From Gammaproteobacteria bacterium (lineage in GTDB: Bacteria; Pseudomonadota; Gammaproteobacteria; BMS3Bbin11): a stretch of DNA of 10,126 nucleotides. The stretch covers positions 1 to 10,126 of the forward strand of contig JAUWVE010000048.1 of the NCBI GenBank assembly GCA_030617565.1, given 5' to 3'. A model generated the notes under the pieces. That model ran no database searches and was not told the DNA's origin. It saw only the letters and a list, made by a program, of their open reading frames with translations. Shown piece after piece: positions 1 through 6,799 of the stretch. The position numbers and the translations under genes are program-made. How positions within the stretch are numbered: position 1 is the stretch's first letter; the number at the start of each line of letters is the position of its first letter.

Positions 1-182
1 TTCTGCTGCTTGTCATTCATGATGTCGTAGATCATTTCATGCACAACGCGATCTTCCAGTGATTCAACATTTATACGCTTGATGTCACCATCAACACGTA
101 TCAACGGCGGCAGGCCGGCTGATATGTGAAGATCAGACGCACCCTGTTTATGTGAGAAAGCGAGCAACTCGGCAATATCCAT
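1..182 (-). CDS. pilT: Type IV pilus retraction ATPase PilT, N-terminal part (cut by window edge)
   Basis: This is the first 60 codons of a minus-strand gene that starts with ATG at 182-180 and runs off the left edge. The translation begins MDIAELLAFSHKQGASDLHI and continues with AGLPPLIRVDGDIKRIN and ends IYDIMNDKQQ. This matches the N-terminal PAS-like domain of PilT, the cytoplasmic hexameric ATPase that powers pilus retraction and twitching motility. The Walker motifs lie outside the window. A GGGAG-like ribosome site lies about 12 bases upstream. Divergence from yggS is the arrangement known from Pseudomonas. The related PilU is less likely, because the MDIxELLxFSxKQGASDLH opening is typical of PilT itself. 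Confidence 0.93.
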   Translation of the reverse strand, partial: MDIAELLAFSHKQGASDLHISAGLPPLIRVDGDIKRINVESLEDRVVHEMIYDIMNDKQQ

Positions 183-231
183 CTTCTAAGGACTCCCTAA
201 GGTAATGTGTAACGCAGTAAATTTTTTATTG

Positions 232-261
232 TTGAGCATCTAAGGTTTTATAGATTATAGA
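232..261 (+). promoter_or_regulatory. Candidate promoter for the yggS operon in the pilT/yggS divergent region
   Basis: TTGAGC at 232-237 and TATAGA at 256-261 are 18 bp apart, which would place a start of transcription near 268 and give a leader of about 50 bases before yggS. On the opposite strand, a perfect TATAAT (complement of 254-259) points toward pilT, so the two promoters probably overlap, although the matching -35 for pilT is poor. A small inverted repeat, TACCG(268-272)/CGGTA(281-285), lies just downstream and could be an operator. These are consensus matches by eye only. Confidence 0.35.
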
Positions 262-317
262 TCATATTACCGCTTTTATACGGTAGAATACGTGTTCATT
301 CAAATAATGCCAATAGC

Positions 318-998
318 ATGGACCTGGAAACAAGAAAAGAATGGCTGGACCAGCGAGTAAATACTACCGCCAGACGGGTGAATCGTGAGCCGGCAGAAAT
401 TAGCTTACTGGCTGTCAGTAAAAAACAGACAGCCGAAACTATTCGTTCCCTGGCCGCACTGGGACAACAGTCATTTGGTGAAAATTATCTGCAGGAAGCG
501 CTGGAAAAAATTAACCAGCTTGCAGAACTGGCACTTGAGTGGCATTTTATAGGTCAGATACAGCGAAATAAAACGGCAGCTATCGCAGAAAATTTTGACT
601 GGATCCAGAGTATCGACAGATTAGTCATTGCTGAACGCATGTCAGCCCAGCGGCCGTCAATAATGGGCAAATTAAACGTGTGCATACAGGTTCGTATGAG
701 CGGAGAGCATGGCAAGGGAGGAATAACGGCAGATGAACTACTGCCTCTGGCCAGCGCTGTTAGTTCATTGCCCGGGCTGGTACTCCGTGGCCTGATGACG
801 ATCCCTGAAAATACCAGTGATACTGAGAAACAGAGAGCTTCTTTTCGCCGGATGCATGATCTTTTCGATAGCTTGAGATCTCAACATGCTTCGGTAGACA
901 CCCTGTCAATGGGCATGTCAGGCGATTTTGAGCTGGCCATAGAGGAAGGCAGCACCATGATCAGGGTAGGAACCGCACTATTTGGACCCAGGAACTAA
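318..998 (+). CDS. yggS: YggS/PLPBP family pyridoxal-phosphate homeostasis protein
   Basis: The product is a 226-residue cytoplasmic protein of the PLPBP (YggS/PROSC) family, single-domain TIM-barrel proteins that bind pyridoxal 5'-phosphate without known catalysis and buffer the vitamin B6 and amino-acid pools. Visible hallmarks are AVSKKQ at 32-37 with the Schiff-base lysine (K35 by family position), FGENYLQEA at 53-61, WHFIGQIQRNK at 75-85, and LSMGMSGDFELAI then GSTMIRVGTALFG at 196-223, which holds the phosphate-binding region. Length is normal for the family. The ATG at 318 is the only suitable in-frame start, as the upstream frame has no ATG or GTG nearby. No clear Shine-Dalgarno precedes it. 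It leads the co-directional run into proC. Confidence 0.95.
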   Translation: MDLETRKEWLDQRVNTTARRVNREPAEISLLAVSKKQTAETIRSLAALGQQSFGENYLQEALEKINQLAELALEWHFIGQIQRNKTAAIAENFDWIQSIDRLVIAERMSAQRPSIMGKLNVCIQVRMSGEHGKGGITADELLPLASAVSSLPGLVLRGLMTIPENTSDTEKQRASFRRMHDLFDSLRSQHASVDTLSMGMSGDFELAIEEGSTMIRVGTALFGPRN

Positions 999-1023
999 GG
1001 GCTGAACAATAGAAAGTAAAAAA

Positions 1024-1058
1024 CTTGAAACTTGAAACTTGAAACCTGAATCTTAAAT
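1024..1058 (+). repeat. Tandem heptanucleotide repeat (CTTGAAA-type, five units) ending next to the proC start
   Basis: Three perfect copies of CTTGAAA occupy 1024-1044. Two degenerate units follow, CCTGAAT (1045-1051) and CTTAAAT (1052-1058). The array fills most of the 61-bp gap between yggS and proC and stops one base before the proC ATG at 1060. Perfect units upstream and decayed ones downstream suggest expansion by slippage. It lies where the proC ribosome site should be, yet offers no clear Shine-Dalgarno. Confidence 0.85.
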
Positions 1059-1059
1059 C

Positions 1060-1884
1060 ATGAATAAACTAGGAATAATTGGCGGCGGCAATATGGCAGA
1101 AAGCCTCATTGGCGGACTGCTCGCTAGCGGTCACAAGGCATCGGCTGTTCAGGTCTCAGAGCCGGACAAAAACCGGCGTGAACAATTATCCACAAAATAC
1201 GGAATCAATTGCCTGGACAATAATTCCACACTGGCCGGGCAGTCTGATTTACTGCTCTTTGCAGTAAAACCACAGTTATTGCGACAGGTCGCTGAACCAC
1301 TGAAGCAGGCAGTGCAGGCAAAACACCCATTAATTATTTCAATTGCTGCCGGTATCCGGAGCAGCGACCTTGATTTATGGCTGGGTGGGGGACTTGCCAT
1401 TGTACGTGTAATGCCAAACACTCCGGCGCTGGTGCGTGCCGGTGCGTCTGGACTGTATGCCAACCATCTGGTCAACAATCTGCAAAGAGACCTGGCAGAA
1501 TCAGTTTTGCGCTCAGTCGGGATTACTGTCTGGTTGGAGAATGAAGCACAGATGGATATCGTCACGGCTCTTTCAGGCAGTGGGCCGGCCTATATTTTTC
1601 GAGTAATCGAGGCCATGGAAGAAGCCGCCACCCAGGCGGGTCTGGAACGTGAAACAAGCCGTCTGTTGGCTATAGAGACCGTACTGGGTGCCGCCAGGCT
1701 GGCCATAGAATCTAATGATTCTCCGGCAGAACTGCGTTTTAAGGTCACATCCCCCGGTGGCACCACTGAAAAGGGACTGCAGCAACTTGAACTGGGGAAT
1801 ATAGAGCAAATGTTTGCCAATGCCATCAATGCGGCAATGAACCGTTCAAGAGAAATGGGAGATGAGCTGGGGGCCGGGACATGA
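1060..1884 (+). CDS. proC: Pyrroline-5-carboxylate reductase
   Basis: This 274-residue enzyme reduces 1-pyrroline-5-carboxylate to L-proline with NAD(P)H, the final step of proline synthesis in the cytoplasm. The N-terminal Rossmann fold shows the dinucleotide loop GIIGGGNMAESLIGGL at 5-20. FAVKPQ lies at 67-72 and RVMPNTPA at 116-123. The C-terminal helical dimerisation domain carries TALSGSGPAYIF at 169-180 and VTSPGGTTEKGL at 229-240, the substrate-binding signature of the family. Length is typical. An in-frame TAA at 1054-1056 fixes the start at ATG 1060. The stop overlaps the yggT start (ATGA, 1881-1884), so translation of the two is probably coupled. Its upstream region is the heptanucleotide repeat. 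Confidence 0.96.
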   Translation: MNKLGIIGGGNMAESLIGGLLASGHKASAVQVSEPDKNRREQLSTKYGINCLDNNSTLAGQSDLLLFAVKPQLLRQVAEPLKQAVQAKHPLIISIAAGIRSSDLDLWLGGGLAIVRVMPNTPALVRAGASGLYANHLVNNLQRDLAESVLRSVGITVWLENEAQMDIVTALSGSGPAYIFRVIEAMEEAATQAGLERETSRLLAIETVLGAARLAIESNDSPAELRFKVTSPGGTTEKGLQQLELGNIEQMFANAINAAMNRSREMGDELGAGT

Positions 1885-2459
1885 CTGGCCAATATTTTGC
1901 AAATGGTGCTGCATTTGTCATCCAGACACTGTTTGGACTGTATATTCTGGCCGTATTACTGCGTTTTCTGTTCCAGCTACTACGGGCACACTTCGCAAAT
2001 CCGGTCTCACAATTTATTGTTACCCTGACCAATCCAGCTTTACGCCCTTTACGCAGGATCATCCCTGGCTACGCTGGTATAGACTTCTCTGCTCTGGTGC
2101 TAATGCTGGCCTTACAGGTTCTGGAACTGCTGCTAATATCATTTCTTTATGGCACCACCCCATCTGTAGCCGGGCTGTTGATACTCGCAACAGGAAAATT
2201 GCTCGAGATGACAGTTTATGTCTTTATGTTTGCTGTTTTCGCCCGCATCATCATCGCATGGGTCAACCCGCATTTGCATAACCCCATGACCTCGTTGCTC
2301 GGAAGCCTGACCGATTTCATGATGCGGCCCGCGAGACAATTAATACCACCCATCGGCATGCTGGATCTGTCACCTATGGTCGTTTTTCTTATACTTGGCC
2401 TTATACTGCGCTTGATTGTTCAACCCATACTTGATATTGGTGCACGTATGCTTCTGTAA
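1881..2459 (+). CDS. yggT: YggT family integral membrane protein (two YGGT repeats)
   Basis: This 192-residue inner-membrane protein consists of two tandem YGGT units. Each unit has a hydrophobic helix, then an amphipathic stretch, then a conserved proline/arginine loop before a second helix. Unit one includes NPVSQFIVTLTNPALRPLRR and IIPGYAGIDFS (about 40-70). Unit two includes HNPMTSLLGSLTDFMMRPAR and QLIPPIGMLDLSP (about 133-165). Predicted membrane segments are near 11-33, 68-90, 105-127 and 161-184. The family occurs across bacteria and plastids. Its role is not firmly known, though links to osmotic stress, cell division and envelope organisation have been proposed. It starts inside the proC stop codon, so it is translationally coupled to proC. 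Confidence 0.92.
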   Translation: MTGQYFANGAAFVIQTLFGLYILAVLLRFLFQLLRAHFANPVSQFIVTLTNPALRPLRRIIPGYAGIDFSALVLMLALQVLELLLISFLYGTTPSVAGLLILATGKLLEMTVYVFMFAVFARIIIAWVNPHLHNPMTSLLGSLTDFMMRPARQLIPPIGMLDLSPMVVFLILGLILRLIVQPILDIGARMLL

Positions 2460-2473
2460 TTAAAACAATATTT

Positions 2474-2812
2474 ATGCTAAATAAAGACTGGTACGAGTGG
2501 AAAAATGGAGACCTCCTGCTAAGATTACAGGTACAGACAAGAGCAAGCGAAAATAAATTTTGTGAAATCATAGCAGACAGGATCAAGCTTCGTATTACAG
2601 CCGCCGCCGTTAATGGCAAAGCGAACGACGCCATTAAAAAATTTTTCTCGAAAGAATTCCGGGTACCTAAATCATCCGTCGAGATATTGCGCGGATACAA
2701 AAGCACGAAAAAGCTAGTAAGCATACATAGCCCTGGCCAGTTACCAGAGTCACCGGGGCTGCTGCATATTGAAGAAAGACGTAAGCAGAATCCCTGGATA
2801 AAGATTGAATAG
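2474..2812 (+). CDS. yggU: DUF167/YggU family small protein
   Basis: This 112-residue cytoplasmic protein of the DUF167 (YggU) family has no established biochemical function. The compact alpha/beta core spans about residues 10-87. It shows VQTRASENKF (20-29), the family signature IKLRITAAAVNGKAND (37-52), and FRVPKSSVEILRGYKSTKK (62-80), which ends in the expected basic strand. The C-terminal tail (88-112) is longer than in the shortest homologues and rich in charge and proline. It begins 14 bp after yggT with no obvious Shine-Dalgarno. The yggT-yggU pairing is common in proteobacteria and supports a functional link, but the nature of that link is unknown. Confidence 0.9.
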   Translation: MLNKDWYEWKNGDLLLRLQVQTRASENKFCEIIADRIKLRITAAAVNGKANDAIKKFFSKEFRVPKSSVEILRGYKSTKKLVSIHSPGQLPESPGLLHIEERRKQNPWIKIE

Positions 2813-2835
2813 CACTACATCAATAAACGGACATT

Positions 2836-4746
2836 ATGACAACAACTGCACTACAGAGGAAACTGGACAATTTTTCGAATTGGCGTCGTGACCTGCTGAC
2901 AGAGATAGAAGCATACAAGAGCTGGCTGGACGAAGAGAGCCTGCTCGAAGGGGCAGAAGAACTTCGAATACTTGAATTAATCGATTCATTAAAATCTGAC
3001 AAGATTATGCTCGCTCTGGTAGCAGAATTCTCTCGTGGAAAAACAGAGCTTATCAACAGTATTTTCTTTGCCGATTATAAAAAACGCCTGTTGCCGTCAT
3101 CGGTTGGTCGCACAACCATGTGCCCGACAGAGATACTCTATGATGAGAATGAACCACCATATATTCAACTGCTGCCGATCGAGACCCGAAAATCCTCACT
3201 GACCATTGATGAGTATAAGGGAGCCCCTGTCAACTGGTCTCGTATTGATCTGGATATTGACTCACCCGAGCAGATGACCGAAGCACTACTACAGCTGGTA
3301 CAGACCAAGGAGATCTCTGAACAGGAATCCAAAGAACTGGGCTTCCCGCCACATAGCCTGGATCTTATGGAAAATAATAGTCTGCAGGTACCTGTATGGC
3401 GCCATGCAATCATAAATTACCCGCATCCACTACTGAAAAGCGGCCTGGTTATTCTGGATACTCCAGGCCTGAACGCGCTGGGCACCGAACCGGAACTGAC
3501 TCTGAATATGTTGCCCATGGCACATACCATCATGTTCATTCTGGCCGCAGATACCGGCGTCACGCGATCTGACATGGATATCTGGCGTAATCACATAACG
3601 GTGGCACTAAATCCACGTGAACAAAATATCATGGCCGTCCTGAACAAGATCGACACCATGTGGGATGATCTGCATGATGACGCATTCACGCAGGCTAATA
3701 TTAGACGACAGATTGAAGAAACCTCGCGCATACTTGATATTGATGAGGACCTGGTAGTCCCTGTTTCCGCACAGAAAGGACTGATTGCAAAAGTAAAAAA
3801 TGACCGTTTGTTGCTGAATCGTAGCGGCCTTCCAAAGCTTGAGGAAAAACTATCAGTCGATTTAATTGACAAAAAGCAGACACTGATCCAGAAGAAAGTA
3901 CAGCGTGAACTCGGTGTCATGGTTAAATCAACCAAAGATATCTATCTCGGACGCTTAAACGGCCTGGTCAAGGAACGCCATGAAATCCTGAATTTGCGCG
4001 GTAAAAGCAAAACAGTACTGATAACATTGAGCAAGCAGCTACATGCTCAAAGTCGACGACTCACATTGGCGATGGATGATTACCACAAAACTGTACGAAT
4101 CATGAACGACCAGGCAAAACGCTTACGTCAGCACTTAAGCAGTAAAAATATCGACTTTATGATTGGTGAGTCTCGCGTAACCATGCAGGAGACATGGAAT
4201 ACCTTCGGGCTCAAACGTGGGATGGCTGCTTTTTTTGATCAGGCAGAAGAACGGCTGTCAGAGGTCAATACCGGGGCTGTTAAGCTCAGTGATCTGGTCG
4301 ATCGTATCTATAAAGAATTTAAAACGCGACATAAGCTGGATATGGCCGCCCCGCCTGAGTTTGACATCGATCCTTTCATAGAAGATTTTATGCAACTGAG
4401 GCAGGACGGTGAACAATTCCGTGACAGTATGATGCTAGTCGTTACAGAACAACATTTTGTTATAAAACGCTTTTTCATCACCATGGCAAGTCGCGCCAGG
4501 CGTATTCTCGATGAGACCAATTTCGCCCTCAGGGCCTGGTCTAAAGCCATTTTGCTGCCAATTTATGCCCAAATAGAAGAGCACAAGGATCAGATAGGTA
4601 GACGTCTATCCAATGTTAATAAACTGAAATCGCATCATAGTAATCTTGAACAGCGAGTTGCCATTATTGATAAAAATATTGCTGAATTACGAGACAAGAC
4701 GATGACATTACAAAGAATCCTTGCTCGCATAGAAAGTACTGAATAA
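2836..4746 (+). CDS. Bacterial dynamin-like GTPase
   Basis: This 636-residue protein has a complete dynamin-type GTPase domain in its first half. G1 is AEFSRGKT (63-70). The G2/switch I region is GRTTMCPTE (91-99), G3 is DTPG (208-211), G4 is NKID (270-273), and G5 is probably SAQKG (311-315). The second half (about 340-636) is largely helical and rich in heptad-like leucine and charge patterns near 385-440 and 580-630, as expected of the stalk/bundle region. A hydrophobic or amphipathic patch at 568-580 (WSKAILLPIYAQI) could touch membrane, but no clear transmembrane helix is seen. Dynamins hydrolyse GTP to bend, fuse or cut membranes; that role here is inferred from family alone. The gene starts 23 bp after yggU, so it is probably in the same operon. 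No second dynamin gene or partner is adjacent. The first glycine of the classical P-loop is replaced by alanine. Confidence 0.88.
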   Translation: MTTTALQRKLDNFSNWRRDLLTEIEAYKSWLDEESLLEGAEELRILELIDSLKSDKIMLALVAEFSRGKTELINSIFFADYKKRLLPSSVGRTTMCPTEILYDENEPPYIQLLPIETRKSSLTIDEYKGAPVNWSRIDLDIDSPEQMTEALLQLVQTKEISEQESKELGFPPHSLDLMENNSLQVPVWRHAIINYPHPLLKSGLVILDTPGLNALGTEPELTLNMLPMAHTIMFILAADTGVTRSDMDIWRNHITVALNPREQNIMAVLNKIDTMWDDLHDDAFTQANIRRQIEETSRILDIDEDLVVPVSAQKGLIAKVKNDRLLLNRSGLPKLEEKLSVDLIDKKQTLIQKKVQRELGVMVKSTKDIYLGRLNGLVKERHEILNLRGKSKTVLITLSKQLHAQSRRLTLAMDDYHKTVRIMNDQAKRLRQHLSSKNIDFMIGESRVTMQETWNTFGLKRGMAAFFDQAEERLSEVNTGAVKLSDLVDRIYKEFKTRHKLDMAAPPEFDIDPFIEDFMQLRQDGEQFRDSMMLVVTEQHFVIKRFFITMASRARRILDETNFALRAWSKAILLPIYAQIEEHKDQIGRRLSNVNKLKSHHSNLEQRVAIIDKNIAELRDKTMTLQRILARIESTE

Positions 4747-4802
4747 TAGAGGTGCCCTATAATAATGGCATAAATATACTACCTGCCGCACCCTCATCTC
4801 GT

Positions 4803-4808
4803 TATAAT
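4803..4808 (+). promoter_or_regulatory. Candidate -10 box for metX in the 4747-4879 gap
   Basis: The 133-bp gap between the dynamin gene and metX holds two perfect TATAAT hexamers, at 4758-4763 and 4803-4808. The second would start transcription near 4815 and give a leader of about 65 bases. Neither has a good -35 at the right distance (TACCTG at 4780-4785 for the second). I see no MetJ box and no SAM-riboswitch-like fold in the gap. A separate promoter for metX-metW is plausible but weakly supported, and read-through from the upstream genes is also possible. Confidence 0.28.
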
Positions 4809-4879
4809 CTTTACCGCCTGAATACCAATGTGTCACAAAACACTACACAAAAAAGATGTACAAGAGACCCTGTTAAACG

Positions 4880-6028
4880 ATGCCTGAAAAAATACCTGCG
4901 GGCTCTATTGGTCTTGTAAAATCATCAACCTTTCATTTTGACCAGCCGTTGCTGCTTGCCTGCGGCGAGACACTTAATGCCTATGAGCTAGTCTATGAAA
5001 CCTATGGTGAATTAAATTCTGCACGTGATAACGCCATCCTAGTTTGCCATGCTCTGAGTGGCACCCATCACCTGGCTGGTTATTATAGCGAAGATGACCC
5101 TAAGCCAGGCTGGTGGGAAAACCTTGTCGGTCCGGGTAAAGTCATTGACACGAATCGCTTCTTTGTCGTTGGTGTCAACAATCTGGGAGGCTGTCATGGT
5201 TCAACAGGACCCACTACCAGCAACCCCGATACCGGCAAGCCGTATGGCCCCGACTTTCCCATGGTCACGGTAGCCGACTGGGTTGAATCTCAAAACAGAC
5301 TGACACAGAAACTCGGCATAGAACAATGGGCAGCCGTCATCGGAGGCAGCCTGGGCGGCATGCAGGTGCTGCAGTGGTCTATCGATTATCCTGATCGACT
5401 TCGCCATGCCATCGTAATTGCTGCCGCACCAAAACTAACTGCACAAAATATCGCCTTTAACGAAGTAGCACGCCAGGCGATACGTACCGACCCTGATTTT
5501 CATGATGGCCACTATTACGAACATGGCACCATCCCTGAAAAGGGCTTGCGAATTGCCCGTATGCTCGGCCATCTTACTTACATGTCAGATGAGGTCATGG
5601 CAGAAAAATTCGGCCGTGACCTGCGGCAGGATGCAATTAATTTCGATTATGGCATCGAATTTCAGGTTGAAAGCTATTTGCGTCACCAGGCAGACCGTTT
5701 TGTCGGGACTTTTGATGCCAACACCTACTTGCTAATGACTAAAGCGCTGGACTACTTTGACCCTGCAACTGAAGCTGGCAGCGGCCTGTCAGCAATACTG
5801 GCAAGGGCCTGTGCGGACTTTTTCGTGATTTCTTTTACCAGTGACTGGCGCTTTTCACCACAGCGCTCCCACGAAATCGTCAAGGCCCTGCATGATAATG
5901 ACCTGAACGTATCCTACGCTGAAATAGAGTCCCATCATGGCCATGATGCATTCCTGCTGGCACTGCCGCAATATCTGTCTGTTCTTGGTGCCTACATGGA
6001 TCGCATAGCCAGCGAGTGCACAAAATGA
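4880..6028 (+). CDS. metX: Homoserine O-acyltransferase MetX (probably succinyltransferase)
   Basis: This 382-residue alpha/beta-hydrolase-fold enzyme transfers an acyl group from acyl-CoA to the hydroxyl of homoserine, the first committed step of methionine synthesis in the cytoplasm. The nucleophile elbow is GGSLGGMQVLQW (155-166) with Ser157. The other triad members are Asp322 in FTSDWRFSP (319-327) and His355 in HHGHDAFL (352-359). The opening GLVKSSTFHF, CHALSGTHHLAGYY (56-69), NNLGGCHGSTGP (100-111) and KLTAQNIAFNEVARQAI (185-201) closely follow the Pseudomonas enzyme. The DWRFSP form and the adjacent metW point to the proteobacterial MetX group that uses succinyl-CoA, but acetyl-CoA use cannot be excluded from sequence. 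The ribosome site is weak (AGAG about 15 bases upstream). Confidence 0.94.
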   Translation: MPEKIPAGSIGLVKSSTFHFDQPLLLACGETLNAYELVYETYGELNSARDNAILVCHALSGTHHLAGYYSEDDPKPGWWENLVGPGKVIDTNRFFVVGVNNLGGCHGSTGPTTSNPDTGKPYGPDFPMVTVADWVESQNRLTQKLGIEQWAAVIGGSLGGMQVLQWSIDYPDRLRHAIVIAAAPKLTAQNIAFNEVARQAIRTDPDFHDGHYYEHGTIPEKGLRIARMLGHLTYMSDEVMAEKFGRDLRQDAINFDYGIEFQVESYLRHQADRFVGTFDANTYLLMTKALDYFDPATEAGSGLSAILARACADFFVISFTSDWRFSPQRSHEIVKALHDNDLNVSYAEIESHHGHDAFLLALPQYLSVLGAYMDRIASECTK

Positions 6029-6633
6029 GCCTGTCACGCTCAGATTTTCGGATTATCTGTGACTGGATCACGCCTGACTCCCGTGTACTGGATCTTGGCT
6101 GTGGTAATGGCGAATTATTAAGCGAGTTATCAAACAACCGGGGAGTCTCTGGCTACGGCATTGAGATCGATGATAAAAATATCAGCCAGTGCATCAAGGC
6201 AGGCATCAATGTCATCCAGCGTGACCTGGATCTGGGCCTTTCTGATTTTGATGAAGAGTCCTTCGACTTTGTTATTCTGTCAATGACCCTGCAGGCGTCC
6301 AATTACCCGCATCGACTACTCGGTGAAATGTTGCGCGTCGGCACTGAAGGAATCGTCACCTTTCCAAACTTTGGCAATATCACCTCACGAATACAGCTGG
6401 GTTTTGGTGGCAGGATGCCAGTCAACAGAACCCTGCCCCTGGAATGGTACAATACACCCAATGTGCACCTCTGCACACTGAAGGATTTTGAGGAGCTGTG
6501 CGAAAAACTCGATATAGAAATCCTTGAGCGGCGTGCTGTCACCCATGACAATAAAACAGGACCGGGCCTGAATTTATTTCCAAATTTGTTCGGTGAGATC
6601 GCCCTCTACCGTTTTCGCAATAAAAACGCCTGA
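6025..6633 (+). CDS. metW: Methionine biosynthesis protein MetW (SAM-dependent methyltransferase fold)
   Basis: The product is a 202-residue MetW family protein. The class I methyltransferase fold shows motif I VLDLGCGNGELL (21-32) and the acidic GIEIDD (45-50). The MetW-specific C-terminal half includes FPNFGNITSRIQLGFGGRMP (113-132), NRTLPLEWYNTPNVHLCT (134-151) and DFEELC (154-159). MetW is almost always encoded directly after metX in proteobacteria and is thought to support MetX activity; its own methyl acceptor, if any, is unknown. I choose ATG 6025, which overlaps the metX stop (ATGA, 6025-6028) and gives the usual N-terminus. A GTG nine bases upstream at 6016 is in frame but would add only three atypical residues. 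Translation is probably coupled to metX. Confidence 0.93.
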   Translation: MSLSRSDFRIICDWITPDSRVLDLGCGNGELLSELSNNRGVSGYGIEIDDKNISQCIKAGINVIQRDLDLGLSDFDEESFDFVILSMTLQASNYPHRLLGEMLRVGTEGIVTFPNFGNITSRIQLGFGGRMPVNRTLPLEWYNTPNVHLCTLKDFEELCEKLDIEILERRAVTHDNKTGPGLNLFPNLFGEIALYRFRNKNA

Positions 6634-6646
6634 GCCAGTAGACTCT

Positions 6647-6784
6647 ATGAGTAGTACCAGAAATCGTGAAGTCCTGTTTAACCGCAGGATGCTGACCTGT
6701 ATCTTTACAGGCCTCAGCTCCGACTTGCCACACACTATTCCTCAGACTCCGGAATATTGGTTATTGGCTACGATCCCCATCTAA
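6647..6784 (+). pseudogene. Probable remnant of an AmpG-type permease N-terminus (or a 45-residue orphan ORF)
   Basis: An open stretch from ATG 6647 to TAA 6784 encodes 45 residues. Its segment LFNRRMLTCIFTGLSSDLP resembles the first-helix region of AmpG-family permeases (NRRML...GFSSGLP) and aligns without gaps to KKPKVLAMLFLGFSAGLP of the intact permease immediately downstream. After this the similarity stops, and the expected membrane helices are absent, replaced by a short tail ending WLLATIPI. No ribosome site precedes it. I infer a decayed remnant of a second, divergent AmpG copy, with most of the gene deleted. Nucleotide identity to the downstream gene is only moderate, so it is not a recent duplication. 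A chance short ORF remains possible. Confidence 0.42.
6691..6718 (+). other. Strong stem-loop between metW and the AmpG-like gene
   Basis: GCTGACCTGTA (6691-6701) pairs with TACAGG (6706-6711) and TCAGC (6714-6718) around a four-base TCTT loop. This gives 11 base pairs with a two-base CC bulge. No T-run follows, so it is not a classical Rho-independent terminator. It lies inside the AmpG-like remnant and could act as an RNA-processing or stabilising hairpin after metW, or be incidental. Confidence 0.5.
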
Positions 6785-6799
6785 GCTGACTACACCGTC

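Noticed and set aside
1024..1058. CRISPR-like repeat
   Set aside because: Units are contiguous seven-base repeats with no spacers; no cas genes are present.
1149..1565. Minus-strand open frame of 138 codons opposite proC
   Set aside because: It is antisense to a clearly conserved ProC, with serine/arginine-rich composition typical of a shadow frame and no recognisable domain.
1862..2281. Plus-strand open frame of 139 codons over yggT
   Set aside because: It is out of frame with yggT, which has both conserved YGGT repeats; the alternative translation shows no family features.
2836..4746. Two-gene dynamin or defence system (LeoABC-like or Dnd/CBASS-like neighbours)
   Set aside because: Neighbours are housekeeping genes with clear identities; there is no second dynamin, nuclease or sensor gene in the window.
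4747..4879. SAM riboswitch or MetJ operator upstream of metX
   Set aside because: No MetJ-like AGACGTCT repeats and no convincing riboswitch helices were seen. GTGT/ACAC around 4832-4845 is only a four-base inverted match.
6016..6024. GTG start for metW nine bases upstream
   Set aside because: The ATG at 6025 overlaps the metX stop in the common ATGA arrangement and yields the usual MetW N-terminus.
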